Shown: piece by piece, positions 1 to 10,331 of the stretch | Position numbering within the stretch: the stretch's first letter is position 1 | Layout: the number at the start of each line of letters is the position of its first letter | Assembly (NCBI RefSeq): GCF_963678635.1 | Contig: NC_087068.1 | Span: 21,291,029 to 21,355,028 of the forward strand | Direction of reading: 5' to 3' | From: Symsagittifera roscoffensis | Lineage: Eukaryota > Xenacoelomorpha > Acoela > Convolutidae | DNA: 64,000 bases | Position numbers and translations under genes: made by a program | Notes under the pieces: generated by a model | Told to the model about the DNA's origin: nothing | The model's database searches: none | Seen by the model: the letters and a program-made list of their open reading frames with translations, nothing else

Positions 1-2
1 GC

Positions 3-1007
3 ATTAAGAAACTTCATGGGCGCTACCTAGAGGTCTATGGGCCGTATCAAGTGATGCTGAACGTGGATGGAATCAGTATCTACACCAGGACTTATGTAAC
101 AACAGATGATGACCAAATGGGGCAGATCTATATGGGTGAGGAGGAACTCAAGGTCCGCAGGATAGGCCACGACGCCATGATGGAACAAGATGCAGTACAC
201 ATTGGGTATGAAGCAGATGTGACCGCACATCTGCTCGACACCAACGGAACGAAAATCGGAGTCACAGGGCTTCTGGACACAGGAGCGGTAGTGAGTGTGA
301 TGCCGATAAAAACTTGGGAAAAAATGGGCTCCACGAGGGAAGATCTAATTCCAACGAATCTCCGACTGGCCGCCGCCAATCGAGGAGCAATCCACGTAGC
401 CGGAAGAACACCAATAACGGTCCTCCACATGGGAGGACGGGATCTTTGGATGAGCTTCCTGGTGGTAGAGAATTTAGACGACGCCGACCAATTCATCTTG
501 GGCAGAGATTTTGTCAGGAATTTTGACGTGATGATTTAATTGATCAACGGTCTGATACGGATTAGAAACCCGGACCGGAAGTATGTTAAGAAACCAATTA
601 ATAGGATAATAACAGACGAAAACAAGGTACCAATTTTTTTAGATAGAAAAGTAAAACTACAGCCAGGACAAGCTGTGGTGGCAATTTTTAGAATGAGAAA
701 TTTGAATTCGTTAAGTGATAGTAAACAGGTTTGCTTAGTACCGAATCCAAATAGTCAGAGTTCGGTGATTTTAGGCCGGAGCTTCTCGGTAACGCGAAAC
801 GGACTGTGTGTCAGTGTGTTATTGAACACACTGGACACCACGGTTTCAATCCAGCGTAGAAAGAAGCTTGGTTACGCTTTGCCGATGAGGACCGACTATG
901 AGGAGACTCAAAACTTGAAGAAACATAGTGTCAAAGACTGTCCTTATCATGCCAATAAAGATAAAATTTCAAAGAGGATTAATGAATTAAAATCTATTCA
1001 TAAATAG
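3..1007 (+). pseudogene. pol, retropepsin (aspartic protease) and connector, broken
   Basis: The frame is open from base 3. It carries the retropepsin active site LLDTGAVVS, with the catalytic GAC at 276-278, and a second hallmark FILGRDF at about 502-522. This protease would process Gag-Pol in assembling particles. It aligns throughout with the copy B protease at 35592-36758. Two in-frame stops interrupt it, TAA at 537-539 and TAG at 1005-1007; copy B has sense codons at both places, so these are decay rather than real gene ends. No start is given because the upstream part is outside the window. Confidence 0.85.
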
Positions 1008-1980
1008 TTTTCAATGAAATCCGAAACGGACGACGGCTTATCAAGCTGCTCGAATTTTCCGGAACGACCCTCTTCATATGAACTAGAATCTGACAAACCG
1101 GTTTTGCCAGAGATAGAACAATTAAAAGGGAAAATAGGTGAGGGAGATTTCGAAAAATTGCGGGACATCCTAAATCGGAACGCAGATGTATTTTCAAAAT
1201 ATAAGGCGGATATCGGTTGCTGTAATTTCGTCGAACACGAAATCGAACTTGAGGAGGGCGCTGTTCCCCATAGGGAAGGCGCACGACGAATGACGCCCCA
1301 CAAATCGGAAGTGTGCCGAGCGGAAATAGAAATGTTGCTTGAATACGACATGATAGATCCCTCGAAATCGCCATGGACTTGCGGGGTAGTAATGGCGAAA
1401 AAGGAAGGGGGGCAGCTTAGGTTTTGTTGCGACTTTCGTTACTTGAACGCTGTGACGATAAAAGATGCGTATCCGATACCGCGAATAGACGAGAGCCTCT
1501 TTAAGCTTGGGGATGCCAAGTTCTTCACCACATCGGATTGGGTTCTGCCTTCTGGCAGGTCCCTCTGCGGAAAAGGATAGAGAGAAAACCGGATTCGCGT
1601 GTGAATTGGGATTGTACCAGTGGAAGAGGATGCCCTTTGGCTTGTGCAATGCAACGGCCACTTTTCAAAGACTGATGGTTCAGGCTTTGACAAGAGTGAC
1701 CAAGAAGAACGGGAATCTCGTGATGTGTTACGTGGATGACGTAGTCATAGCGACACCGAACCTGGAAGACCACATCGATAGACTCGATGAGGTCTTTGGA
1801 TGCATGAAAAGAGCAGGCTTGAAGTGCAAACCATCGAAATGCGAAATCCTTAGGGATTCGATTACGTACCTGGGAAGGATGGTGGACAGGCATGGTGTGA
1901 GGCCGGACCCGGAAGCAGTGGAAGCAGTGTTGACATGGAAGGCTCCCAGAACGGACACACAGCTCCTGAGCTTCCCATGA
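1008..1980 (+). pseudogene. pol, reverse transcriptase domain, broken
   Basis: This continues in the protease frame with the pre-RT linker, then the RT N-terminus (RFCCDFRYLNAVT, DAYPIPRID). A one-base loss near 1540, inside the motif that reads LDLGSAFWQV in copy B, shifts the frame; the frame-1 reading then gives MPFGLCNATATFQRLM and the catalytic YVDD at 1729-1740. The palm and thumb continue to TGA at 1978-1980, where copy B encodes glycine in SFLGFANYYREF. Gypsy-type RT is well supported by motif order. It copies element RNA to DNA in the particle. Enzymatically dead as it stands. Confidence 0.88.
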
Positions 1981-3681
1981 TTTGCCAATTATTACCGGGA
2001 GTTCATAAAAGGATACGCGGACAAGGTGTATCCGATGCAGAAGCTAATGCGCAACAAAGGGAAAAAATTCGAATGGAACGATGAGGCACAGGTTGCCTTC
2101 GAGAACATAAAGCGGGAACTGTGCGAAGCGCCAGTGCTAGGCATGCCTACAGAAAAGGGCATGTATGTTCTTGATACAGAGGCATCGGTAGTAGCCATCT
2201 CAGGAATATTGCATCAAGAGCAAGAATGGAATGGAAGAACGGTTCTCCGTCCCATTGCATACGGCAGCAAGGTCTTGAGGGACACAGAGATGAAATATGG
2301 CGCACCAAAAGCAGAAATGTTTGCAGTAGTCACTTTCGTGGAAAAGTACCGTGCATACTTGGGGAGCGCTCCCTTCAAGTTACGCGTGGACAACAGAGCG
2401 TTATCCTGGTTGAACACCTACTCGATGGATCAGAGTTACATTGGTAGATGGATAGTGAGATTGGATGGCTACCACATGATAATTGAACACAGGATGCGTG
2501 ATAAACACCAGAATGCTGATAGCCTCAGCAAGAAAACTGAGTTCTATGAAAGATTGGAGCAGAAGCAAGCCAATCAGGCAGAAATAAAGGAGGGATTCTC
2601 GTTTCTGGACAAAGAAACCTGTGAAGCGCTTCCCTTAACGAGATGGTTGGACAAGTCTGGACATCCAATTCCAGGACACCCCGAGTTACCTGTAGAGAAA
2701 GCAGCCGAGATAAAGATCCTATCCAAGGAGGACCCGGTCCCCTTGGATCTGTTGCTGCGCTCGAATCTGGTCCAGCAAGAACTCTCTCGCATGAACATAA
2801 ACAGCCTTTCATTATTGGATAAAACGGTGCAGGTCACACCGCAAGTAATGCGGATGCTGGGTGGACTGTTAGAAAGAGAAGTGACCAGAGATGACCCCGA
2901 GTGGACAGAAGCAGTGGCATCGCTGACAGTCAGGGAGAAGGTGAAGATCATGCCGTCCAGACGACAGCACGAAGAGAACGAGAGGGATTGTAGGACAATA
3001 GTTCAGCAACTAGTGTCCTCAATACCCCACGAGATTTTAACCAGTACTTCTTACGGACAGAAGGAACAGGGGAGCAGTACGCGAAGGAAAACCGTCACCT
3101 TTGTGGACCAGAATACAGAAGGTGAAAAGGTAGAACAAAACCTGCTGCAAGACTATTTGTCCGGGGAGACGTATGATGAGAAGAACCAGCGAGCACAAGA
3201 TCAACACCCGGGACAAGAAAGTTTGTCCGGGGAGTCTGAGATAGACGAAAAAATTCCTGATGAGAAACAGGACCTAGAGAACAAGGTTTTGTCCGAGGAG
3301 TTCAGATGGATGCGAAGAAGGCACAGACATGATCTGGAGGAGCGTGCCGACTCCAGCACAACCTCTTCAACAGATGACAATTCCCGAAACTCAGGAATGG
3401 ACACCTATTCAGACAGGAACTCGAGCTCGGGATCAGAACTGTCCGAACTAGCGATCCACACACTACTAGTGGAAACTCGGGCAAGGGATCTGGACAGAGA
3501 GGTGTACCAGGATCCTGAGAGCGATCGCTACCTTATACCAAGCGAAAGGGTCTTTGACAACGCAGCGGATGATTTGGAGACAATAGCGGTATCGAAACGT
3601 TCGATGAGTCTGTTGCCGCAGAAAGAGGTAGTCAGGACTGATCTTCAGCCGTTCAAACAAGAAACACAGCCGTTGGCATAG
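1981..3681 (+). pseudogene. pol, RNase H domain plus acidic LSGE-rich linker
   Basis: After the TGA the same frame resumes with FANYYREF. RNase H follows: first acidic residue in LDTEAS near 2172, a glutamate in AEMFAVVTF, an aspartate in RVDNRALSW, and the HQNAD motif near 2506-2520. From about 2560 to 3680 comes a hydrophilic acidic linker unlike any domain I know, containing LSGE-type motifs (near 3163, 3219 and 3286). The frame ends at TAG 3679-3681. The second duplicate of this segment has AAT there, so the stop arose in one duplicate only. RNase H would degrade the RNA strand during reverse transcription. Confidence 0.85.
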
Positions 3682-5413
3682 ATTTGGTGCGTTAAGATGG
3701 AAGCAGGCACACACCAGCCCATCGAGCTGAATAGTCAGATGAGGGTCATGAAGACGTACTTAAAGGCAAGATACAGACTCTCGGATCTTCTAAGGGCGCA
3801 GAGAAATGATCGCATGACAAGCAACCTGAAAAGGTGGACTGAGAATGGTTCTCCGGATAAAGGGGACCTCGAGGAAGATAGTTATTGCATCCTGAGACAG
3901 TACTTCATGCAGAAGGAAGGGAGGTTATATTTGAACAAGGACGGGATTGTGGCTTGTAACACCAGAATGCTGATAGCCTCAGCAAGAAAACTGAGTTCTA
4001 TGAAAGATTGGAGCAGAAGCAAGCCAATCAGGCAGAAATAAAGGAGGGATTCTCGTTTCTGGACAAAGAAACCTGTGAAGCGCTTCCCTTAACGAGATGG
4101 TTGGACAAGTCTGGACATCCAATTCCAGGACACCCCGAGTTACCTGTAGAGAAAGCAGCCGAGATAAAGATCCTATCCAAGGAGGACCCGGTCCCCTTGG
4201 ATCTGTTGCTGCGCTCGAATCTGGTCCAGCAAGAACTCTCTCGCATGAACATAAACAGCCTTTCATTATTGGATAAAACGGTGCAGGTCACACCGCAAGT
4301 AATGCGGATGCTGGGTGGACTGTTAGAAAGAGAAGTGACCAGAGATGACCCCGAGTGGACAGCAGCAGTGGCATCGCTGACAGTCAGGGAGAAGGTGAAG
4401 ATCATACCGTCCAGACGACAGCACGAAGAGAACGAGAGGGATTGTAGGACAATAGTTCAGCAACTAGTGTCCTCAATACCCCACAAGATTTTAACCAGTA
4501 CTTCTTACGGACAGAAGGAACAGGGGAGCAGTACGCGAAGGAAAACCGTCACCTTTGTGGACCAGAATACAGAAGGTGAAAAGGTAGAACAAAACCTGCT
4601 GCAAGACTATTTGTCCGGGGAGACGTATGATGAGAAGAACCAGCGAGCACAAGATCAACACCCGGGACAAGAAAGTTTGTCCGGGGAGTCTGAGATAGAC
4701 GAAAAAATTCCTGATGAGAAACAGGACCTAGAGAACAAGGTTTTGTCCGAGGAGTTCAGATGGATGCGAAGAAGGCACAGACATGATCTGGAGGAGCGTG
4801 CAGACTCCAGCACAACTTCTTCAACAGATGACAATTCCCGAAACTCAGGAATGGACACCTATTCAGACAGGAACTCGAGCACGGGATCAGAACTGTCCGA
4901 ACTAGCGATCCACACACTACTAGTGGAAACTCGGGCAAGGGATCTGGACAGAGAGGTGTACCAGGATCCTGAGAGCGATCGCTACCTTATACCAAGCAAA
5001 AGGGTCTTTGACAACGCAGCGGATGATTTGGAGACAATAGCGGTATCGAAACGTTCGATGAGTCTGTTGCCGCAGAAAGAGGTAGTCAGGACTGATCTTC
5101 AGCCGTTTAAACAAGAAACACAGCCGTTGGCGAATATTTGGTGCGTTAAGATGGAAGCAGGCACACACCAGCCCAACGAGCTGAATAGTCAGATGAGGGT
5201 CATGAAGACGTACTTAAAGGCGAGATACAGACTCTCGGATCTTCTAAGGGCGCAGAGAAATGATCGCATGACAAGCAACCTGAAAAGGTGGACCGAGAAT
5301 GGTTCTCCGGATAAAGGGGACCTCGAGGAAGATAGTTATCGCATCCTGAGACAGTACTTCATGCAGAAGGAAGGGAGGTTATATTTGAACAAGGACGGGA
5401 TTGTGGCTTGTAA
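2506..5413 (+). repeat. 1,454-bp tandem duplication within pol of copy A
   Basis: Bases 2506-3959 recur at 3960-5413 with about 15 substitutions by eye (about 1%). The unit runs from the end of RNase H through the linker to just before the integrase zinc finger. At the junction, sequence ending TTGTAA is joined to CACCAGAATGC, and a short TAA-like microhomology is shared by the outer edges. The length is not a multiple of three, so reading out of unit 1 goes out of frame and stops at 4039-4041. Copy B has a single unit, so the duplication arose in copy A. Confidence 0.95.
3682..4041 (+). pseudogene. pol, end of first duplicated unit (integrase approach), terminated
   Basis: In the frame of the preceding segment this reads IWCVKMEAGTHQP through YLNKDGIVAC, the conserved stretch ahead of the integrase zinc finger. 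At 3960 it crosses the duplication junction into out-of-frame copy of the RNase H end, giving meaningless sequence until the stop at 4039-4041. The intact counterpart is in the second unit, about 5135-5413, where it flows into integrase. Confidence 0.8.
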
Positions 5414-5957
5414 AAGAAGAGAAGAAGACAGAGTCCTTTACAAGTATAACGCAATAGTGTTACCGCAACTCTATCAGACAGAACTATTAATCAGGTCGCA
5501 TGATCAGATGGGCCATCAGGGGATCGATAAAGTATATCAGAGGATCCTGAAGCGCTTTGAGTGGCCTGGAATGAAAAAGGCATGCGAGAAGTGGGTAACA
5601 GCATGTCTGTCAAGCCAACAGGTCAAGGATCCAAGGAAGTTGCGATTTCTATTACAATCGATCGAGTCGTCTGAATTCAATGAGGTGGTGCAGATAGATC
5701 ACCAAAAGATATGCATGACAGACAATGGTTATAATCAGGTGTTGGTCATGATAGATCATTTTACGAAGTATGCAGAGGCCGTGCCCTGCATAACTGCCTC
5801 GGCGGAAGAGACATGCGACCACCTGATCAATACGTGGATAGCAAGACATGGTTGTCCGATGACGTTTCAATCGGATAATGGAAAAGCTTACGTAGGAGAG
5901 CTCACGAAAGAGCTTATGAGACGCTCACAAATCGCTCAGGCTCACTCCACGACATAA
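4008..5957 (+). pseudogene. pol, second linker copy, integrase zinc finger and core
   Basis: The linker is repeated in open frame and leads into an integrase HHCC zinc finger (HDQMGHQG, then ACLSSQ). The second cysteine pair is damaged: copy B has CLSCQ where this copy has CLSSQ. The catalytic core follows, with the first aspartate in QIDHQ at 5697-5699 and the second in SDNGKA at 5874-5876. The third acidic residue, in VERQNR at 5981-5983, lies in the next frame because one base is lost near 5955-5965. Restoring the count gives DX35E spacing. The enzyme would insert the cDNA into the genome. The frame ends at TAA 5955-5957. Confidence 0.88.
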
Positions 5958-7246
5958 CACCCCAGACGAATGGCTTAGTGGAAAGACAGAATAGGACGTT
6001 AGTGTCGATGCTGAGAGTATATTGTTCCAGGTACATGACCGATTGGGACAGATACCTTCCGCAGGTGATGGGAGCATATAACAGCACACAACACTCCACC
6101 ACCGGAGTCAGTCCACACATGATGCTAACTGGACACGAGAAGTCTTTACCCTTAACCTTCTTCTACCCAGAGTATGAGGGAAAGAAAACGTCTCCACAGG
6201 TCTACGCGAGGGATGTGATCAGACGTCAACAGGAGTTGAACGATTTGTGTAGACGAAATACTCAGCAAGCACAGGCAAGGCAGAGGAAAAGATTCGACAA
6301 GATAGCAGCTGGTGCAAAAGCTTACTCGGTAGGAGACTACGTATGGGTATTTCAGAACGTCATACCACCAAAAGGGACAAAAAAGCTCCTAAAAAAGTGG
6401 AGGGGACCCTTCATGATTACAGAGGTGCACCAGGAGGGACGCTTTTATAGACTGAGTACTCTCCGAGCCGCCCACTACGAGAACATCAAGCCACACAATC
6501 CATCGACAGAAGACTGGTGTATACCTGCTGACATGGAAGAAGGGGATTATCTAATGATGGATCCTGCTTGCGAGGTCAACGAGAAGGGCACCAGGGAGAA
6601 CGATGGAAACGAAGTCGTGGAGGAAGGAACGGATACACCGCTGGACCTGGATCCAAACGAGGTGATCGAAGCGGACGATGAAACCTTACCCTACGCAGAG
6701 GAGGATTGGCAGGATCCCGAACAGATAGAGGTTTCCAAGAACTTGGAACCGGATCTTCCGTTCACGATACAGACTCGTCAGAAGGACGGGACGAGACCAA
6801 GAAAGAAATACAATCCTTACGGTGACGACTTTGTAGTGGGTAGGATAGATCTGAAGAAGATAGTGGAGGAAGTAGTGGGTCTAGAAGAAATAACTGTGTC
6901 ACAGGACATTGACATAGTCGATGATCACGACGATGAGTGGGTCGACGACCGGTCGAAACCCGAGGTAGAATTCGACGACGAGCAACAGCAGTCATATGAG
7001 CAAGACTTGACGAAACTGCGTGTCTTAGAGTGGCTGAACGAAATGACCTCGGACCCTGAGGAGACCAGCGTCACGATTCAAGACGTAGATCGTGAAAGCA
7101 TGAAATCCATCAAGACCGAACGGGATGATCCTTCCTGGGCTGCCCAGGAAGGACAACTACTCATTCCAGCTTCTAACCTCGACTTGATACCCGGTATGCG
7201 ATCGACGGGGACTTCGATGGATATTTTTGTACGGGGAGTGGGGTAG
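5958..7246 (+). pseudogene. pol, integrase C-terminus with GPF module and acidic tail
   Basis: The integrase continues from VERQNRTLVSML through MGAYNSTQHSTTG. The GPY/F module typical of Ty3/gypsy integrases follows (KWRGPFMITEVH, near 6400-6430), preceded by VGDYVWVF. Beyond it lies a tail of roughly 250 residues, very acidic and without a chromodomain that I can see. It is conserved in order with copy B (NPYGDDFV, STGTSMDIFVRGVG). The frame ends at TAG 7244-7246 where copy B reads on; a one-base change there shifts the reading into the macro-like region. Confidence 0.82.
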
Positions 7247-7848
7247 GACTTACCCACACTGAAAACTTGATAATAAAAAAATTAAGAGTAGCAAGAGAAA
7301 CAGGAGACTTAGAAGCAGAAACAGGCAAAGAACCCAAGAAACCTGACATAGGTAGGGTAGTTGAGTCATATTTTAAATTACCAAATGAATATTCAAGTAA
7401 CATAATACTAACAGACAGTGATTTCATACTCACAAATAGAACATGTGCGGTAGCAATCACAGCAGACATGAGTTTTTGGACAGCATTAGCGGCAGATTTT
7501 AAGAGAGAATCCAAAAACGTGGAATTCCTTTGGAAGCAAAGACCAGGGATAGGGGGCGTAGCGGCCTTACCTCCGGCGGCGTCGCAGATACCGGGAAACT
7601 ACCTATGCTTCTTGGTAACGAGGGCGACGGAGAAGCAGCACGTGGACCCAGAGAACCTAGTCTTGTCTTTGACGAGGCTGAGAGACTTCCTCGTGGAAAT
7701 GGACGTGAAGGAACTCTCGCTTCCAGTGTACGATCCAAACAAAACACGACTGCATCCTCAGGAATTGTACGCGCTTGTACACGTGATATTCTTTAATACT
7801 AATATACAAGTATACTTACATAAGAAATATTACTTAAGTATAGGATGA
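7247..7848 (+). pseudogene. pol C-terminal macro-domain-like region
   Basis: After a frameshift near 7243 the frame-1 reading runs to TGA 7846-7848. It contains SDFILTNRTCAVAITAD, then a glycine-rich turn (GIGGVAALPP), a strand YLCFLVTRAT, a helix-rich stretch, and a strand SLPVYDP before LYALVHVIF. The order of strand, glycine turn, YxxLVTK-like strand, helix and xLPxxx strand resembles small macro domains of the TARG1/ALC1 type, which bind or hydrolyse ADP-ribose. This is a fold-level resemblance judged by eye. The family's usual Gly-rich catalytic loop is replaced by YDPNxxxL, so binding or catalysis may be lost or altered. Alternative: an unrelated alpha/beta domain. Confidence 0.5.
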
Positions 7849-8247
7849 GTGACGTGCGAGAGGGTCTTAGGCTAAAGACTAAGTTGTATGTAATGTGTGA
7901 TATGTGTGTTATGTTATGTTATGTGTTAGGTTATTAAGATCGTGGGTAAGAAAGGCTTAGTGACCATGAACAACTTGATGACAATCTTAGGAATAGATCC
8001 AAAATTTGGACTGTCCAATCTTAGGTCGAATTCCAAAATTTTACAGACCGATTGATTTTAATAATTTTTAGGACAAATGTCTTTTTATCTGAAATGTTTT
8101 TAAGTAGATTTTAACGATATATGTTAAGGTGAAACTGACAAGTGTGACATTTGTGACTTCTTTTCTAGATCCTGATTGATCATTTAATTGCTCACTTGAG
8201 TCAAAACCTTGAAATCGAATCAAATCAAATCGAATCTGAAGAAGAGT
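7849..8247 (+). other. Spacer between pol and second cistron
   Basis: No coding potential is evident. It includes a run of TGTTATG-like repeats (about 7885-7935) and a T-rich stretch around 8050-8100. In the equivalent spacer of copy B a GTGTTATGTTAT-like string also occurs, while most of the rest has diverged. It ends in a conserved acceptor-like site. Confidence 0.7.
8158..8168 (+). promoter_or_regulatory. Candidate 3' splice acceptor for second cistron (copy A)
   Basis: A pyrimidine tract TTCTTTTCTAG ends at 8168. The first ATG after it is 8248, giving a 79-nt leader with no other ATG. Copy B has TTGTTTTTTAG at the equivalent position, also exactly 79 nt before its first ATG, followed by nearly the same bases (GATCCTGATTGATCA here, GATCTTGATTGATCA there). 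Such conservation inside a poorly conserved spacer supports use as a cis- or trans-splice acceptor. Confidence 0.6.
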
Positions 8248-9948
8248 ATGGATAATTTCAACCTGGATGAATTGATGGACCTGGCAGAGGCATATGTAGG
8301 ACCGATGATAGATGCGATCTATCGTCGGCTAATGGATCGAGACTTTGCTCTGGAGGACCCAGAGGTAGTCATGTTCCTGACCGCCCTGATCAACATCTTG
8401 GGGCATGACAACCGTGGGGACCGCCCCACGGAAGTCCTGTTGATGGCAGCATATGGAGAGAGGGGAGTACTAGACCGCCCGAACATGAGAGTGATGAGGT
8501 GGAGAAACGGGGCTCTCTCAGGGAGTGACTTGGCGAATGAGCCTGGATTGGGAAGTTCTAGGACTTACCAACCAGGTGAAATGCCTATGCCCTCCAAGCC
8601 CAAACCTGGGCTGACGAGAATGCATCAAGAGATGAACAGCGAGGCTGCCTCGTCTGGTTCACCACTGAGAGCAGCTGTGCCACCAAAGAGGGCGAAAGTA
8701 GAACAAAAGGTTCAGACGAACCAAACCATGCAAGATCTGGATGGGATGAAGGACGAACTGGAAAGAACGAAAAAAGAGCTGGACGAGGTGACTAAGACCA
8801 TGTTCATTGCGGAGGACGACAGAGACATGTGGAAGAAATTGTTCGAAGACTGCAACAAAAAGCAGGGTCAAGAAATGGAGCGCTTGAGGCAAGACTACAA
8901 GGAGCGATCGGAACGGATGGCGTTGACAACGGCCCTGGAGAAAGTGATACCTGCAAGGAGTGTTCCTCGTGGGCAGTCCCCGATGGAGCTCTTGACGCCT
9001 CGAGAAATGAGTCAGACAACGGAGACACGGCTCCCGACAGCGACAGATCGAGTGACAATCCCGGACCCTAGTGACACCTTGGGTGAGCCCGTCGTGGAAC
9101 AAACGGTGAGGAAGCTGATAGAGACAGCTGGACGACTGGTTGCCAACAAGAATGCTCCAGGTTCCGGGGTGACTGCACCCTATGGAACGATCGACGACAC
9201 GGGCAGAGTACGACTCTCCCAGATCGTGATCAGACTGGGGATAACTGACGTGACGCCACTCATGGGGAGCTCGAAGGCCCCAGAGAGAAGAATACAGAAG
9301 ATGCCAGCGAAGAAAGTGTTTCGTGTAATAGACGTACAAAAGAACAATCAATTGAGGTATAATTTTACGGGAGTTCCGGAGACAGATCCGAGAGCTTGCT
9401 TCAATCGAGCGACTTGGAACCCGGCAGTAAACCTGCAGCAACCACCACTGGGGACATCACATCTGATACTGGGAGACAGCTTGGTCAGAGTACTATCGAA
9501 TTTGAGGACCTCGTGGGTCACCACGGTGATAGCCTTTGCAGGCGCGACGATAGCCCAGTTATATCGAATGGTGGAACTGATGAATCCAGGGAGGATCCCC
9601 AATGTGATGATCTTAGTCGGGACGAATGACATCTCCAGAGGTTCAGATGAGCAGTAAGCACTATGGGAATCAATGATGGTGTGTTTGCTTACTACTCTCT
9701 GGCAGAAATTCAATTGCGCGGTACTGACCGTTTGCACTGTGCCAATGAACACGAGGAGCTTGACAGCAGCAGGAAGAAGGCACAACGAAGGAGTCGTCAG
9801 GTGGAATAACATCTTGAGGAATCTCGCAAGTCGGAATGCCGGAAGAATGATCCTCATGGACATCGAACATGAGTTGAGAGCTATGGATCAGGCCAGACTG
9901 ACCACGGACGGTACCACTTCGATAGTATCGAAGGACAGGCTTGGTTGA
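8248..9948 (+). pseudogene. Second cistron, N-terminus: helical domain, coiled coil, SGNH hydrolase-like domain
   Basis: The start is ATG 8248, the first ATG after the acceptor and aligned with the copy B start. Residues about 1-80 are helical (LAEAYVGPMIDAIYRRL, PTEVLLMAAYGERG) and conserved in B. A coiled coil follows at roughly residues 165-230. The SGNH/GDSL hydrolase motifs are HLILGDSLVRVL (nucleophile Ser), FAGATIAQL, and ILVGTNDISRG. TAA at 9655-9657 interrupts the frame; copy C has a sense codon there. The same frame continues to about 9912, where a base is lost inside the last catalytic motif (DGxHF), ending at TGA 9946-9948. SGNH enzymes hydrolyse esters; the substrate is unknown. 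Confidence 0.8.
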
Positions 9949-10331
9949 ATCGAGTCTTCCAAGAGCGGTTGGATGAAGTTGAGGCGAAACTCTTTGACAC
10001 AGGAGTGCTGAAGGAGGAAGGAACAATGAATGAAGAGGTGATTACCACCTTTGTGCCTCCTAGCCTGGAAACACGCTTGGGGACGGTCCCGGCCGTCACG
10101 AACTACAGACAACAGAGTTCCAGCGAACCAGGTCAAAGGACAGACGTACAGGATCGATTGGGAGAAGCGCCGATGAGGAGGACCATCCATCCTAGGAGAA
10201 GAATAGGACCTGTCAACCTAATCGAAGAGACAACCAGCACGTCTAGATCGGACACGAGATCGGAGACGACAAGTACCAGTCGAGAGGAGAGACGCCCGGG
10301 CAGAGGCTCGTTGATGTGGTCAAGAAAGTAA
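9945..10331 (+). pseudogene. Second cistron, SGNH domain end and Arg/Ser-rich linker
   Basis: Frame 3 restores the reading after the frameshift. It gives NRVFQERLDEVEAKL, the C-terminal helix of the SGNH domain, then a low-complexity linker rich in Arg, Ser, Thr and Pro (RTIHPRRRIGPVN, TTSTSRSDTRSETTSTSR). Copies B and C have similar linkers of similar length. It ends at TAA 10329-10331. There copy A has lost about 33 bp compared with copy C, removing a segment that reads PIPSPWNIYKQDL in C. Confidence 0.72.

Noticed and set aside
5950-5970. Programmed frameshift inside integrase of copy A
   Set aside because: Copy B is open across this point; the shift is a one-base loss, with no slippery site.
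8659-9441. Long antisense frames (8659-9441, 10774-11505, 27086-27757)
   Set aside because: They lie opposite the second cistron, have the composition of shadow frames and are not kept between copies A, B and C.
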